Below are positions 39,601 through 49,079 of a stretch of 64,000 nucleotides of DNA, in pieces (the stretch's first letter is position 1; each line of letters begins with the position of its first letter). The DNA is from Actinostola sp. cb2023 (Eukaryota; Cnidaria; Anthozoa; Actiniaria; Actinostolidae), in the NCBI GenBank assembly GCA_033675265.1, contig JAUJYZ010000616.1:224001-288000 (forward strand). Direction: 5' to 3'. The translations under genes and the position numbers were made by a program. The notes below the pieces were generated by a model, which was given only the letters and a program-made list of their open reading frames with translations, was not told where the DNA came from and did no database searches.

Positions 39601-42600
39601 TTTACAAAAAAATTCGGCTATCTCATTTTGAATGTCACTTGAATTTGCTTCACTGCAATGTTCTTGTTTAGTACATGAAGAACGTCAAATAGAAACAAAT
39701 AGAAACCCCCATGGATCCTTCAGACATAATTGAAATAGGTGTACATGTTCATTCTAAAGAGTCTCGGATATTTCAGAATTTAATACTGTCGTTCGAACTT
39801 CTAAAATAAAGTTATTTTTTCGATTTGCTTGCATTTTGCCACCGTGGTTACATCAAAAAGTTTGTTTTCAGAAACTAAAAACAGCAGTCAAGCAGAAGAG
39901 AAAAGAGTCACCATTTGACCAGCTGAGACAAGAAGTAGTCAGCTATCTGGATCAATTGTTCAGGTACCAACACAGGCAGCCCAACCATTGTTTCCGAGGC
40001 TACTTATATATTATAATAAATAAAAAGATATTTGTATGCGCGCATCTTTTTTGATGGGTTACCTGTGGTACCATACTCAACGTTAGCCTCAACTTGGTCC
40101 ATTTGTTTGAAGGGCAGTCAAGCGAATGAGAAAATGGTATATTACAAGAGAATTATAGACTAAATGTGTGTGGGTACCAAAGTAGTGGCAATCATATATA
40201 GGTTTACACGACTCTTTCTTACTAGTGCTTGTGAGAAGTATGTTTAGCATTAGAGATTGGGCTCTTTATTCTGAGTGAGCGAATTAAAACAACTCTACTA
40301 GGGGTATCAAATGGTCAGGTGAGACTTTGCGAGACTCAGAGACAAGGCATATTTTTGAGAGCCCGAGATGCTTTTTCACCGATTTCCTTTGTTTTCAACA
40401 TTTGAGACTGAGACAGCTTTTTGCGAAAAATGAGACTTTGAGACCCGCGAAATTTGACCGAAATTTTGTGAGACTCAAAATTTTCGCGGGGACCATTTGA
40501 CAGCCCTTCTACTGAGAGGATGGGTGAGATTCAGGTGAGATCTACGTGTAATAAGAATTCGCCTTTTCCATATTGATTCCCGTGGAAGTTTAGCTCCTGG
40601 GATGTCTTCTTCGGTGAGTAAAATATGTTCTTTAGATGGGACTGTCGAGTTATCTTTTAAGAAGGATGCCATTACTATTTTTGTCCTTCCAAACAATCCA
40701 TACATGCTTTGCGGTCCCAACTCGAACCCAGTTTCCCACTCTATATGGAAAAGGCGAATAACACTAGCTTTCTTACTGATCAGGAAGTACTTAAGATGTC
40801 CACTGAACCTGCCTTTACATGAAGTCATGTACTTTAATTCTGTGCAGTCAGTCAAGCAGGTAAGACTGTCACAAATGTAGTGATCGCTGGTTTGCAGTCA
40901 ATCCCTTGTACATTGTAATATATAATACTAATATACATACAGGAAATGTATAGTAAAACAGAGTAGCAGGGACCAAACAAAGGTGTAGATTATAGTGATT
41001 GCTGGTTTGCAGTCAATCCCTTGTACATTGTAATATATAATACTAATATATACAGGAAATGTATAGTAAAACAGAGTAGCAGGGACCAAACAAAGGTGTC
41101 CATGTTGGGTGGGTGTCTGTGTCGAGTGGGTGTCCATGTTGGGTGGGTGTCCTTGTTGAGTGGGTGTCCATGTTGGGTGGGTGTCCGTGTTGGGTGGGTG
41201 TCCATGTTGGGTGGGTGTCCATGTTGGGTGGGTGTCCATGTTGGGTGGGTGTCCATGTTGGATGGGTGTCCGTGTTGGGTGGGTGTCCGTGTTGGGTGGG
41301 TGTCCGTGTTGGGTGGGTGTCCATGTTGGGTGGGTGTCCATGTTGGATGGGTGTCCGTGTTGGGTGGATGTCCGTGTTGGGTGGGTGACATCCGTGTTGG
41401 GTGGGTGACGTCCGTATTGGGTGGGTGACGTCCGTGTTGGGTGGGTGTCTGTGTTGGGTGGGTGTCCGTGTTGGGTGAGTGTTCATTGAGTGGGTGTCCG
41501 TGTTGGGTGGGTGGGTGTCCTTGTTGAGTGGGTGTCCATGTTGGGTGGGTGTCTGTTGGATGGGTGTCCGTGTTGGGTGGGTGTCCGTGTTGGGTGAGTG
41601 TCCATGTTGGGTGGGTTTTTGTGTTGGGTGGGTGTCCGTGTTGGGTGGGTGTCCGTGTTGGGTGGGTGTCCATGTTGGGTGTGTGGGTGGGTGTTCGTTG
41701 AGTGGGTGTCCGTGTTGGGTGGGTGTCCTTGATGAGTGAGTGTCCATGTTGGGTGGGTTTTTGTGTTGGGTGGGTGTCCGTGTTGGTGGGTGTCTGCCTA
41801 AAGAGAGTTTACTAGCATGTCATATTTGTTTTAAATGCCTGTTTACAGCATCTGATAGGTATGCCAAGGGTTGCTATACAGACAGCGTTGACTGATCCAC
41901 ACCACTATTTAGAGGTTAGTAAACTGTGTTACGCTGGAATGATAACCATGTTCTTACGTGTCATGGCATTATTTGTAGTGTGAATGCTGTGAAATAGAAC
42001 CAGGCGCTATCCAAGACACATTGCCTGATGTATCAATAGCCTACAAGCTTCATTTAGAATGTGGACGGTTAATCAACTTATACGACTGGTTACAGGTAAA
42101 AAATATTACATGTTTTATATATTTGTAACAATTTTACAGTTGTACATAACCCAAAATTCAACTGTCTTATCATTATTAAAAAGAACTTAAGGTTGTAATT
42201 TTGTAATTGACGAGATCCATGCATGAATAGTTTATTGGTATCAGGGTACCCCTACCGACCGGTATGCATTCAAGTCGCTTTAACACAGAATCCGTCCATT
42301 TAAACCCCAATAAAGTAAACATTTTCTGAAAGCTAAATAAATGGAGATTCCAACTAATGGTCTATTAGCAAAAAAGAAACAAGCGTTTTAGAAATAAGTC
42401 GAGTTCAATGAATTTTCATGTAGCGTTATTTGGTGAGTTCCTTGACAGCTGCATTTTATCGGAAATTCAAGATAATTATCTTTATGCACTCCAGAGATAT
42501 CAATTATCAAAAGGGTGTCTCCGATTTTCGAAAAGTTGCCCCATTGCTTTTTTATTTGCCACTAAACTTTCGGTAAGCTAAAAATACATTGTTTTTTACT

Positions 42601-45015
42601 AATCAGTTAATAACTCAAGAAAAAAATAAAATATCAAAAATCGGAGACATCCTTCAATCTCGTCCCCAGAGCCTGCGTTACTTTCGGCCAGCGGCGAAGA
42701 ACGTAGGCTCTGGCATAATCCATTTTTGAGACAATTTGATTGGCTATTCCATTTTAGAAACTACGCACGCGCAAGATTCCGGAAATGAAATATATCCAAT
42801 GAAAATTGAGTTGTCAAAACAACCCGGTGTCCCAACTTCCGTTCAAAACAAAAATTAACATTTTTCAACGGTTTTATTGACATGTTATTTTCAACATGTC
42901 GCCTCGATCTGCAATATTAAAATATCTAAGCACAGAGAAAAATCCAGTTTATCTAAGCTTATATGTATCTCGAAGTGTCTTGGAAAGTTTTCAAACGAAG
43001 CTCAAAATTTACACGATGGTTATTCAAAGAACATATGTCGATCGTAAATCTAATATTCTTTAGACTAGCAACTGAAAGGCGGTGCCAATCGAGGTGCTTA
43101 CGAAGGCGAAAGATTCAAAAGAAATACATTTGAAGGAGAGACAACAATAACTAGAGAAGATGAAGATGATAGATTCAAATAATTAACTGATATGTAAAGT
43201 AGACACGAGTAAATATAAACCCGTAGGAAGAACTGTTCGCATATCCTTCTGCTGTAAAACCACTGCTTTTAATAAAGACTTCAGATACTGCGCTTCTTTC
43301 ACTGTTGTATCTTCTTTACCAAGTGCTTTTAAAGCGTACTCTATTCCCTAATGAAACCTTTCGAAGGTTCCACTGAAACTGAATCGACAATTTGAATCGA
43401 CAACAAACTGCCCAGCTAACTTGCGCATGCGCTCTAAAACCGGAAGAACAAGAAATCCTGTTCCCAAAAAATGGATTATGCCAGAGCCTACGTTCTCGTC
43501 GCTGGCCGAAAGTAACGCAGGCTCTGGGGACGAGATTGGACATCCTTTTGAAGACCAATATTATCAGACATGGTTTTTGTGAAGTTTCAAATACATCCGA
43601 TAAAATCCCTTTGACCAGGAACTCAAAATGTGAGCCTATTTGTTGTCATTTCATCTTTTGAGAAAAAGCCGAAAGAAGGTCAATGTGCCTCTGTTTACAT
43701 AAGTAGATTAGTCCATACCATGACAATGGAATCTAATTACTCACTGACAGATTGTGACCATAGTATCAGTTTTTCAGTCACACAACGTGCAGTACTTGTT
43801 GACTAATCATTTCGTGCTTGCGGGAAATTACATACATTGCCAGTACACATTGGTACGGTATTCAAACATACGTAATTTCATGTAAACATTATTGTGAAAT
43901 ATTTGCGGGAAGTTTGTTGCGTGACTAATTACCACACTGTGATGTAGGTGTGTGAGTGCTCGCTTTTCAACAGCTTTTCACTTCAAATGAAATCCAAAAT
44001 TCGTTTTTTGATTCTAACTTTTTAGGAAAACAATATATTAAGATTCTGTTTTTTGGAGATGATAGATAATATTCAATTTTATTTGATTGTCAAAAAAATC
44101 TCAAAACCGATGGTTTGAAAGGTTTTTTGGGGTACTCTGATACCTTAAGTCACTGACTTATTATCAAAATCCAAATTCTTCTTTGGAACTCAAAGAGGGG
44201 AGGAGACTTTACTTTTTGATTAGAAATTGCTGTTCTACAATAATAATATTGTTTTATTCTCAGGCATTTAGTGCAGTTTTGGATCCAGAAGCCAGCAATT
44301 CAAAGACAAGTAAGAAAAAGAAAAAATCAATGGCAGAACTGCAGTATCCTTTACACCATATCATTGTTACAGTGAGAGCTACATGTAGTAGGACGTGTCA
44401 CCACGTAAAGGTGTTCTAGTTATTGGGGTTGTAGAATATATATTTACCAACATCGGCAATTGGACGACAACAGTCTACCAAACAAGACCATTAATAAACT
44501 ACCAAGAACCTACAAACTTAAAGTAGGTGGACGGTTGGTGACAATAATTATTGAAGGGCTCTCTGCAAGAATGCAGTGACTTGTAATCAAAATCTAGATT
44601 TCCTCAAGATTCTTTGAATTTCAAAGGAGAATTTGGGTTTTGATCACAAGTCACTTACTCCATTCTTGCAGGGAGCCCTTCAATTAACAGTTATAAATAC
44701 ACATTGTAGCAATCGGCAGATGGAATTGACAAAAGTAGGCGGCACTAACTTTGAAAGTAGCCATGATAATAAGTAGCCACTTATTATTATTATGTTCTGA
44801 GTTTCTGATGAAATCCCTATGCACAAGGGTTGATATGATATCATCAATCACTCTAGTACTAGTACAGACAAATCATTATTTACTACTGTTTTTCTTAACA
44901 CCCTATCAGGGCTCGATTCATCCAAGCAGTTTCAGTGTTACAATTTCTAGGGTTTGTAAAATCTACTAAAAGGAAGACGGACCACGTGCAACGACTTACA
45001 TGGGGAGGATGTTGA
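27624..45015 (+). CDS. ORC3: Origin recognition complex subunit 3
   Basis: Twenty-four exons: 27624-27656, 27739-27805, 28035-28132, 28289-28415, 29181-29282, 29643-29698, 30798-30905, 31021-31081, 31565-31646, 32496-32655, 33497-33610, 35127-35260, 35700-35763, 37306-37422, 37886-37965, 38639-38725, 38797-38868, 39397-39481, 39872-39963, 40784-40859, 41849-41914, 41979-42095, 44264-44343, 44910-45015. The total is 2,184 nt, 727 residues plus stop, close to human ORC3 (about 711). ORC3 is part of the six-subunit complex that marks replication origins. It has an AAA+-like fold without a working ATP site. Strong family blocks: KGCFLFKRN at the start, [63 protein letters not shown] and the C-terminus RLTWGGC. 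Exon 18 could start at 39381, but only 39397 keeps frame without a further exon. Introns hold five tandem arrays and many MITEs. Confidence 0.94.
28927..29050. mobile_element. Element with CAGGGCTC/GAGCCCTG termini in ORC3 intron
   Basis: Inverted ends CAGGGCTCTAGTG and AGTGTCGAGCCCTG flank a body rich in GGACTAGT words. Confidence 0.65.
29812..30005 (-). repeat. Dispersed repeat (GGTCCCCGC...), minus orientation
   Basis: The words GAGTCTCACAAAGTCTCGC, CACGGGTCTCGAAGTCTCA and ATATGCCTTG appear as reverse complements of 40305-40508. It is not palindromic, so the two copies are in opposite orientation, both in ORC3 introns. Confidence 0.85.
30035..30358 (-). mobile_element. tRNA-derived SINE, minus orientation
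   Basis: Read on the minus strand, the head begins GGGAAGCAAGGGTGGCCGAG. It has an A box (TGGCCGAGTGG, 30334-30344) and a B box (GGATTCGATTCC, 30290-30301). The body carries GGGTACTCCGGTTTTCCTCC, a motif shared by many invertebrate SINEs. The tail ends in an A/T-rich run near 30040. It lies in an ORC3 intron. Confidence 0.85.
30700..30780. repeat. Poly-G/poly-C hairpin in ORC3 intron
   Basis: A run of G (~12) is followed by CAATTG and a run of C (~13), a self-complementary tract 20 bp before exon 30798-30905. Confidence 0.85.
31661..31820. mobile_element. Degenerate 'GATCTAGGATTTT...AAATCCGCCAC' element
   Basis: Inverted-like ends and G/C runs lie in an ORC3 intron. It resembles the poly-G element at 48622-48774. 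Confidence 0.5.
32311..32476. mobile_element. MITE-like palindrome in ORC3 intron
   Basis: GCACTTTCCATTTGGCAGAA and its complement form the ends. GTTCCCAGAACTGAC and AAGAACTGG repeat inside in inverse. It ends 20 bp before the acceptor of exon 32496-32655. Confidence 0.9.
33060..33230. repeat. (ATA)n plus TTATAAAGCGC repeat
   Basis: An ATAATAATA run is followed by ACTTATAAAGCGCTTATAC and TCTAAGCGCTGATTACA, a tail type seen in many marine invertebrate retroelements. A partial relative lies at 39265-39320. Confidence 0.6.
33583..35001. repeat. ORC3 exon-end/donor tandem array, 16 copies
   Basis: Units of about 80-100 bp each contain CTACAAAACTTTAGTACAG, GACTGCAG and a donor-like GTATAG, followed by ATGATGATGA and TCATCATCAT runs. 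The first copy is the true 3' end of ORC3 exon 33497-33610. Fifteen copies are followed by GTATAGTAG; the last is followed by GTATTGTTAG. The unit also contains a small inverted repeat (TGATGATGA versus TCATCATCA). Confidence 0.97.
35373..35518. mobile_element. MITE-like palindrome in ORC3 intron
   Basis: AATAGCTGATATTGAAGTTA and its complement are the ends; the arms are about 57 bp. It abuts a family B element at 35516. Confidence 0.92.
35516..35660. mobile_element. MITE family B, copy 1
   Basis: A core palindrome (AAATTCTCCTCGAGATTCTT...AAAGGAGAATTTGGGTTTTG) is flanked by GATCACAAGTCACTTACTC and GTTCTTGCATGG. Relatives lie at 44550 and 52365. Confidence 0.85.
35899..36194. mobile_element. 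MITE-like element, ~85-bp inverted arms
   Basis: TACTGCGATTCTCAATATTA on the left is matched by TAATATTGAGAACCGCAGTA on the right. GGTTTTTCGCTTCTGTCAAT and its inverse are further in. Confidence 0.88.
36236..37330. repeat. ORC3 acceptor/exon-start tandem array, 8 copies of a ~143-bp unit
   Basis: The acceptor-and-exon-start motif (CTRTAG then ACAGTAATACTGCAG) recurs with C of CAGTAATACTG at 36318, 36461, 36604, 36744, 36887, 37030, 37173 and 37307. Spacing is 143 bp except for 140 and 134 in two intervals. The last copy is the functional start of exon 37306-37422. The other seven run into TTACTTGATATTTGA, an in-frame stop. Confidence 0.97.
37432..37530. mobile_element. Short palindromic element beside ORC3 exon 14 donor
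   Basis: AGATAAATACCGAGAACGGA pairs with the inverse GACGTTCGAGGTATTTATCT. GCAATAAGCC and CCGAGGGCCGTAGGCCGAGG are inside. It starts 9 bp after the GTAAGT donor begins. Confidence 0.85.
37649..37731. repeat. 83-bp near-perfect palindrome
   Basis: TGCTCATTATGAATTCACCG and the exact complement bracket a short loop (ACCCAGGG). It lies in an ORC3 intron. Confidence 0.93.
37979..38605. repeat. Long polypyrimidine (TTTCTTTCATTTTT) tract in ORC3 intron
   Basis: About 630 bp of almost pure T/C with scattered A and G fall between exons 37886-37965 and 38639-38725. It is built from variants of CTTTCATTTTTGCTTCTTTT, with a loose period near 40 bp. The translated Phe/Ser-rich ORFs are artefacts of composition. 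Confidence 0.95.
38940..39200. repeat. Poly-G element with TTAATCGAGG repeats
   Basis: CTCGATTAAGCACCAGG, CACTTAATCGAGG and CGCTTAATCGAGG surround two long G runs, with GGTGCTTAATCAAG near 39190. It lies in an ORC3 intron. Confidence 0.65.
40305..40508 (+). repeat. Dispersed repeat, second copy, plus orientation
   Basis: This is the inverse of 29812-30005: CAGGTGAGACTTTGCGAGAC...GAGACCCGCGAAATTTGAC...GCGGGGACCATTTGA. It lies in the ORC3 intron before exon 40784-40859. Confidence 0.85.
40879..41100. repeat. Two-copy ~114-bp tandem duplication in ORC3 intron
   Basis: TAGTGATCGCTGG...CAAAGGTGT at 40879-40987 is repeated at 40993-41100 with few changes. It leads directly into the 17-bp minisatellite. 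Confidence 0.85.
41093..41800. repeat. 17-bp minisatellite in ORC3 intron, ~40 copies
   Basis: The unit is TGTCCATGTTGGGTGGG, with C-A-T/C-G-T alternation and occasional indels. Because 17 is not divisible by three, all three frames give the same 17-residue peptide cycle, which explains the long His/Pro/Thr ORFs on the minus strand. Confidence 0.96.
42656..43539. mobile_element. ~880-bp non-autonomous element with ~72-bp terminal inverted repeats
   Basis: Left arm 42656-42727 and right arm 43466-43539 are inverse copies containing CCCCAGAGCCTGCGTTACTT and GGCTCTGGCATAATCCA. The interior has no credible ORF. It fills much of the ORC3 intron 42096-44263. Confidence 0.9.
44550..44685. mobile_element. 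MITE family B, copy 2 (ORC3 intron)
   Basis: ATTGAAGGGCTCTCTGCAAG and its inverse (CTTGCAGGGAGCCCTTCAAT) are clear terminal inverted repeats, with the same GATCACAAGTCACTT interior. Confidence 0.92.
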
Positions 45016-45543
45016 TGACAGAAATAAAGGATTAATTACTCAAAAATAGAGGAAGATTATAGTTGATAAGATGGATGCTGTTCAATAATATTGGAAATTT
45101 AATTACAAAATATTGTACTTTATATAATTATGGACTGAACAAGTTAAAAAAGCAATGTTTCATGTTGTATAACAGGCTTCATCAGTCTGCAAATCCCTCT
45201 CAGTTGGATCTCATTCTGTCCAAGGGAAACTTTGTGGGAACTCTTCAAAGAGGAAAATAGAGACATGTGCTTGAGAGGCTACATAAATCACAAATGAAGT
45301 TATAATACAAAGATAATTTAATTAAAACCAAAATAATATTTGCAACAATCGAACCGAACCGAACACAATATTTCCACCCCTATTAAGCGATCAGTTATCA
45401 AAGTCTTGAAACTATTGTTAACTGTAAAAAGGCCTGGGCTGACCACTTAATCTAGGGGTTGGACTGTATTTACCTCTATTTATACATCTGTTGTACAAAC
45501 ATTAATAAAGAATTAGTTTATTTATACAGTGAAGTACTTGTTG
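45016..45543. other. Convergent 3' flanks of ORC3 and MIS12
   Basis: Only 528 bp separate the two stop codons. AATAAAGG near 45024, just after the ORC3 stop, and ATTAATAAAG near 45503 are possible polyadenylation signals. The UTRs may overlap. Confidence 0.5.
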
Positions 45544-48500
45544 TCAACCTATTTTGATCTTCTTCCTTCTTGTACTCTTACTTGGAGTGTCGTCTTTGCT
45601 TCCCTGAAAATTGTGTAATAAATATATAAATATTATTAATATAAATAATTTTAAATAAATAAATATTAAATAACATGTAGAATGTATCTGGCCTGAGAAG
45701 GAGCTGCCTCTTATGACATCCTCACTTGCTTTATTCCAGAGAGACAGCGAGAGCCAAAATTGGCAGCTATTTTCGAATTTTTGTGGGAGTATTTACAACA
45801 TGTTCTCCTGGCCCTGGTTGAATGAAAGATCATTTTTATCTGTAGGATAGGACTTATCCGGTGGATAGTGCTAACCACCTTCTGTGCAACCGGGTCCTAC
45901 ACCACTGTGAAACTGTTTTACCTGAACTGGAAACATCCCTCCTTCCTTTGTTGTATTCAGCTTATCGTGCAACTTCATGGCCTGTTCACAGTTGAATTTT
46001 AACAATTCCTTAAGCCCTGCCAAAAATAATTGTAAAAATGGAATTGGCAGGTAATCAAGTGTGAGCCTGTCGTCATTTCTCTAACTTACCCAATCCTGAA
46101 TGACAGGTTTTATTCAGGTTATCCAGGTATGTGGTACAGTTTGCAATCTGGTAAAGTATAAAACTATTAGCTGATGAGTGTATAGCTTACAGTCACATGG
46201 TGCAACATTGCTGGCAATATGATTGCAGTGTGTGTAATTTGTCTGCAATTGTTGTGGCCAAGTTTATTGAGGTACGGTGATGATGCTTCTGCAATATTGC
46301 ACACAACAAATTGTAGAGTTAAGGTACACACGCACCATGCAACAGTGTATATAATATTGCTGGCAAGTTTGTTGCAGCGTGTGTCCACCCCTCCAACGTT
46401 GCTCGCAATTGACTAGTGCATGCTCACAACGCAATTTGCTTGCAATGCTACTGAAGTAGAAATATATTGCAGGGGTGGACAATGATGCCAGCTGCTGCAG
46501 CATGTGCAATGCTGCACCTTTAGCTGCTGAAATTGTGCAATTGCCATCAACACCATGCAATGTTACAATGGCGGTGTGTCAAGTTTATTTGTTTGCCATT
46601 TGTCTACCTTAACAAGCAGCAAATGCAAAATGAACAACTGTTTGTGTAATAAACTATAAATTATTACTACTATTGTTGCTACTATTATTTCTACCTGGGA
46701 TTCTACAACATCAAGCTCTTTGAGTTCTTGTTTAAGGGCAGTGTTGACGTACTTGGCCTGAATGAAACATTTACACATGAAAAACGAAGGACATGCAAAG
46801 CATTGCAGTAACATACACCTGTACATAGAACTCCATAGAACTACTCTGTGTGATAATAGCCGCTACTAATGTAGATGTTGCTGGAATGGAAGAGGACCAC
46901 TAGAAACATCTCCATCGGGGGCTAATGTACTTACAGCTTTTATTTTTCTTTGGAGTTCAAGTAACTCATGATCTATTTTGGCTTTGTCTTCTTTTGTGTA
47001 ATTGTGTCCTTCGTGGATCTTTGAAATGGAAAAATACACTTCATTGTTAAGTAAGAAAACTCTTGGAGAAGAAGTCTCCCCTCCCTCCTTCCCCCTTGCT
47101 TCCTCCCTCTTTCCCTCTATCTCTCTTTCCCTCCCTCCCTCCCTCCCTCTTTCCCTCCCTCCCTCTTTCCCTCCCTCCCTCTTTCCCTCCCTCCCTCTTT
47201 CCCTCTCTCCCTCTTTCCCTCCCTCCCTCTTTCCCTCTGCATTGCATCATCACAGTGGACCACCATAGTTGTAACTAAAGGCCCAGACACACAGTGCAAC
47301 TTTTCTTGCAGTAGCATCGAGTTCTACTTTGGCAAATGTTGCATGCAATGTCGCATCGTGTGACACCCAAAAAAACTCGTTGCGCTCAACGTTAAGAAAA
47401 GTTGCATTGTGTGTCTGGGCCTTAAATGACCTAATTATAGACTCATGCTCCCAAAACACAGGGTACCCATAACATTGATAAGCTAAGGTACATGCACATG
47501 TTTTACCTTGTCCTCTGGTAATAAGACATTTGGAGGTATCTCAAAGATATTCATTAATAAGTACAGCTTTGTAACAAATCTATCCCAAAACACAGGGTAC
47601 CCATAACATTGATAAGCTAAGGTACATGCACATGTTTTACCTTGTCCTCTGGTAATAAGACATTTGGAGGTATCTCAAAGATATTCATTAATAAGTACAG
47701 CTTTGGAAGAAAGAAAAAAGATATATTAGTGATTATTAATCAATGAATGAAAGAGTGGATGGATGAATAAATGAATGAAACGTGGCACCCTCTTTAAATA
47801 AAGTCTTACTAAAAATAAAGTCTTACTAAATTAGGATGCAGAGGTTTTAGAGAAAGGTGACATATCCAGACAGATTGGAAGCAACAGCACATCCACAAGA
47901 TTAAATAATCTAATTACGTTCAAATATTCCATTTTGTTATATCCCCATAGTCAAACTCGTTTTCTTATTGGTCAAGAGCACGTCACGTGGCGGGCGTCAA
48001 ATCTTAATAACTCCCGCGCGGGCATTAAATTCATGTGATCGAAGCGTGAGAGGGGAATAAACGCACGTGATCAGGTCAAAGTCTTGAAAATGCATGTGGT
48101 GCCATTGTCAACAACAATTTTGAATTTGTTTGACTGTGAGGATACTAGTGTATAACAAAACACTTAATGACTGGTTTCGAGGGAAACAGTGAGATTTGTT
48201 TACCCTCGACCCTCAATATTTCCCGAGGCGTATTACCAACCACAGGAATCCCAACACAGAAAGTTCACCCTGTAGCTTAGAGTACCTGACATGCAGCCTA
48301 CATACCTCTAGATGGTCAAATGACTCATCAGTACTGTTGTAGAATCTTTTCAACATTGCATCAGTTTTCTAAAGTGAAAATGGTATTATTTGGAATCTAT
48401 TGGATTGGAGTTTCTTTGACTCTAGGGGGGTAGGGCAAGTAAGGGGATGATTTATTTGTCTTTAGATACTTCTCCAATGATATTACATACATGTAGCTAC

Positions 48501-48646
48501 CATTACCTGGTGTATCTGTTCTGGTGTGCAACTTTTAGTAAATGAAGGCTGAAAGAAATGTAGATGACATGGCTTAATTCATCAAGGGTTGGCTTCATCC
48601 AAATTAAATTAAATTATATTTCAGGGGCGTAGCCAGGATTTTCCAT

Positions 48647-48684
<38 letters not shown>

Positions 48685-49079
48685 CACACTCCATATCATT
48701 CACCACCAAATTCCCCCACCCAGAGGAAGGGGGGTCACAGGCACCCTGTGACCTCCCCCTGCCTACACCCCTGTATTTTAAAAACACAACAAGCACAAAC
48801 TTATCAAGCTCACCTCCCTCATCAGCTCTGTCTCCAATTCTCCAAAACAATCACTAACGAAGTCACTTACAGCGTTATAAACTGTTGAAAGGGAGTCAAA
48901 AACTCCAGTTTTTATCGTTCATAATTCACGTTCAAACTACAACGATGCAAGTAAAACCTACCTCCATCCATGAATGACTTCGGTGTAAAACCAAAAAATT
49001 GTGTCTCATATTCATGAATGTCTTCAACTTTGTGCTTGTATCCACTGCCATTGTCCTCTGGCTCATTGCTGTCGTCCAT
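45544..49079 (-). CDS. MIS12: Kinetochore protein MIS12
   Basis: Minus-strand exons in transcript order: 49079-48962, 48881-48814, 48548-48507, 48368-48306, 47700-47641, (duplicate 47566-47507), 47018-46935, 46757-46695, 46147-46090, 46016-45922, 45603-45544 (TGA). Without the duplicate the CDS is 711 nt (236 residues); human MIS12 is 205. MIS12 is a coiled-coil subunit of the MIS12 complex that links inner centromere chromatin to NDC80. The diagnostic blocks are YETQFFGFTPKSFM near the N-terminus and NIFEIPPNVLLPEDK in the duplicated exon. The N-terminus before YETQ carries about 25 extra acidic or polar residues. The basic C-terminal tail (STRRKKIKIG) resembles the lysine-rich end of the human protein. 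It converges with ORC3 and diverges from CNTROB. Confidence 0.92.
46185..46530. mobile_element. GCAACATTGC-family element in MIS12 intron
   Basis: CACATGGTGCAACATTGCTG starts a region with several GCAATATTGC, TTGCAGCGTGTGTCCACC and GTGCAATGCTGCACC words. It is close to the block at 835-957. Confidence 0.75.
47078..47238. repeat. CCCTCCCTCTTT polypyrimidine microsatellite in MIS12 intron
   Basis: Nearly pure C/T on the plus strand, so purine-rich in the MIS12 transcript. Confidence 0.9.
47278..47425. mobile_element. GCAACATTGC-family MITE, compact copy
   Basis: AAGGCCCAGACACACAGTGC and the inverse GTGTGTCTGGGCCTT are terminal; AACTTTTCTT and AAGAAAAGTT are just inside. It is the best-preserved short form, about 148 bp, in a MIS12 intron. 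Confidence 0.88.
47450..47705. repeat. 134-bp tandem duplication including a MIS12 exon
   Basis: 47450-47571 and 47584-47705 are identical over 122 bp, separated by a 12-nt unique piece. Confidence 0.95.
47507..47566 (-). pseudogene. Duplicate copy of the 60-nt MIS12 exon
   Basis: This is identical to exon 47641-47700 across all 60 nt, keeping both the CTTTG acceptor edge and the GTAAAA donor. The surrounding 122 bp (47450-47571 versus 47584-47705) are also identical, at a 134-bp period. The 60-nt length is a multiple of three, so inclusion would add 20 residues in frame rather than break the protein. The sequence upstream of this copy's acceptor (GATTTGTTACAAAG) is poorer in pyrimidines than that of the other copy. 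Whether it is spliced is unknown. Confidence 0.75.
48622..48774. mobile_element. Element with CAGGGGCGTAGCCAGG ends and a ~36-nt G run
   Basis: The inverted end is CCTGCCTACACCCCTG. A G run occupies about 48648-48683, and a GTCACAGGCACCCTGTGAC hairpin lies near the right end. It lies in a MIS12 intron, 40 bp from exon 48814-48881. Confidence 0.85.

Noticed and set aside
40990..41747. Minus-strand ORFs rich in [16 protein letters not shown]
   Set aside because: Product of the 17-bp minisatellite in an ORC3 intron.
42096..44263. A transposase gene in the ~880-bp inverted-repeat element
   Set aside because: No ORF between the arms exceeds about 90 residues, and none shows catalytic motifs.
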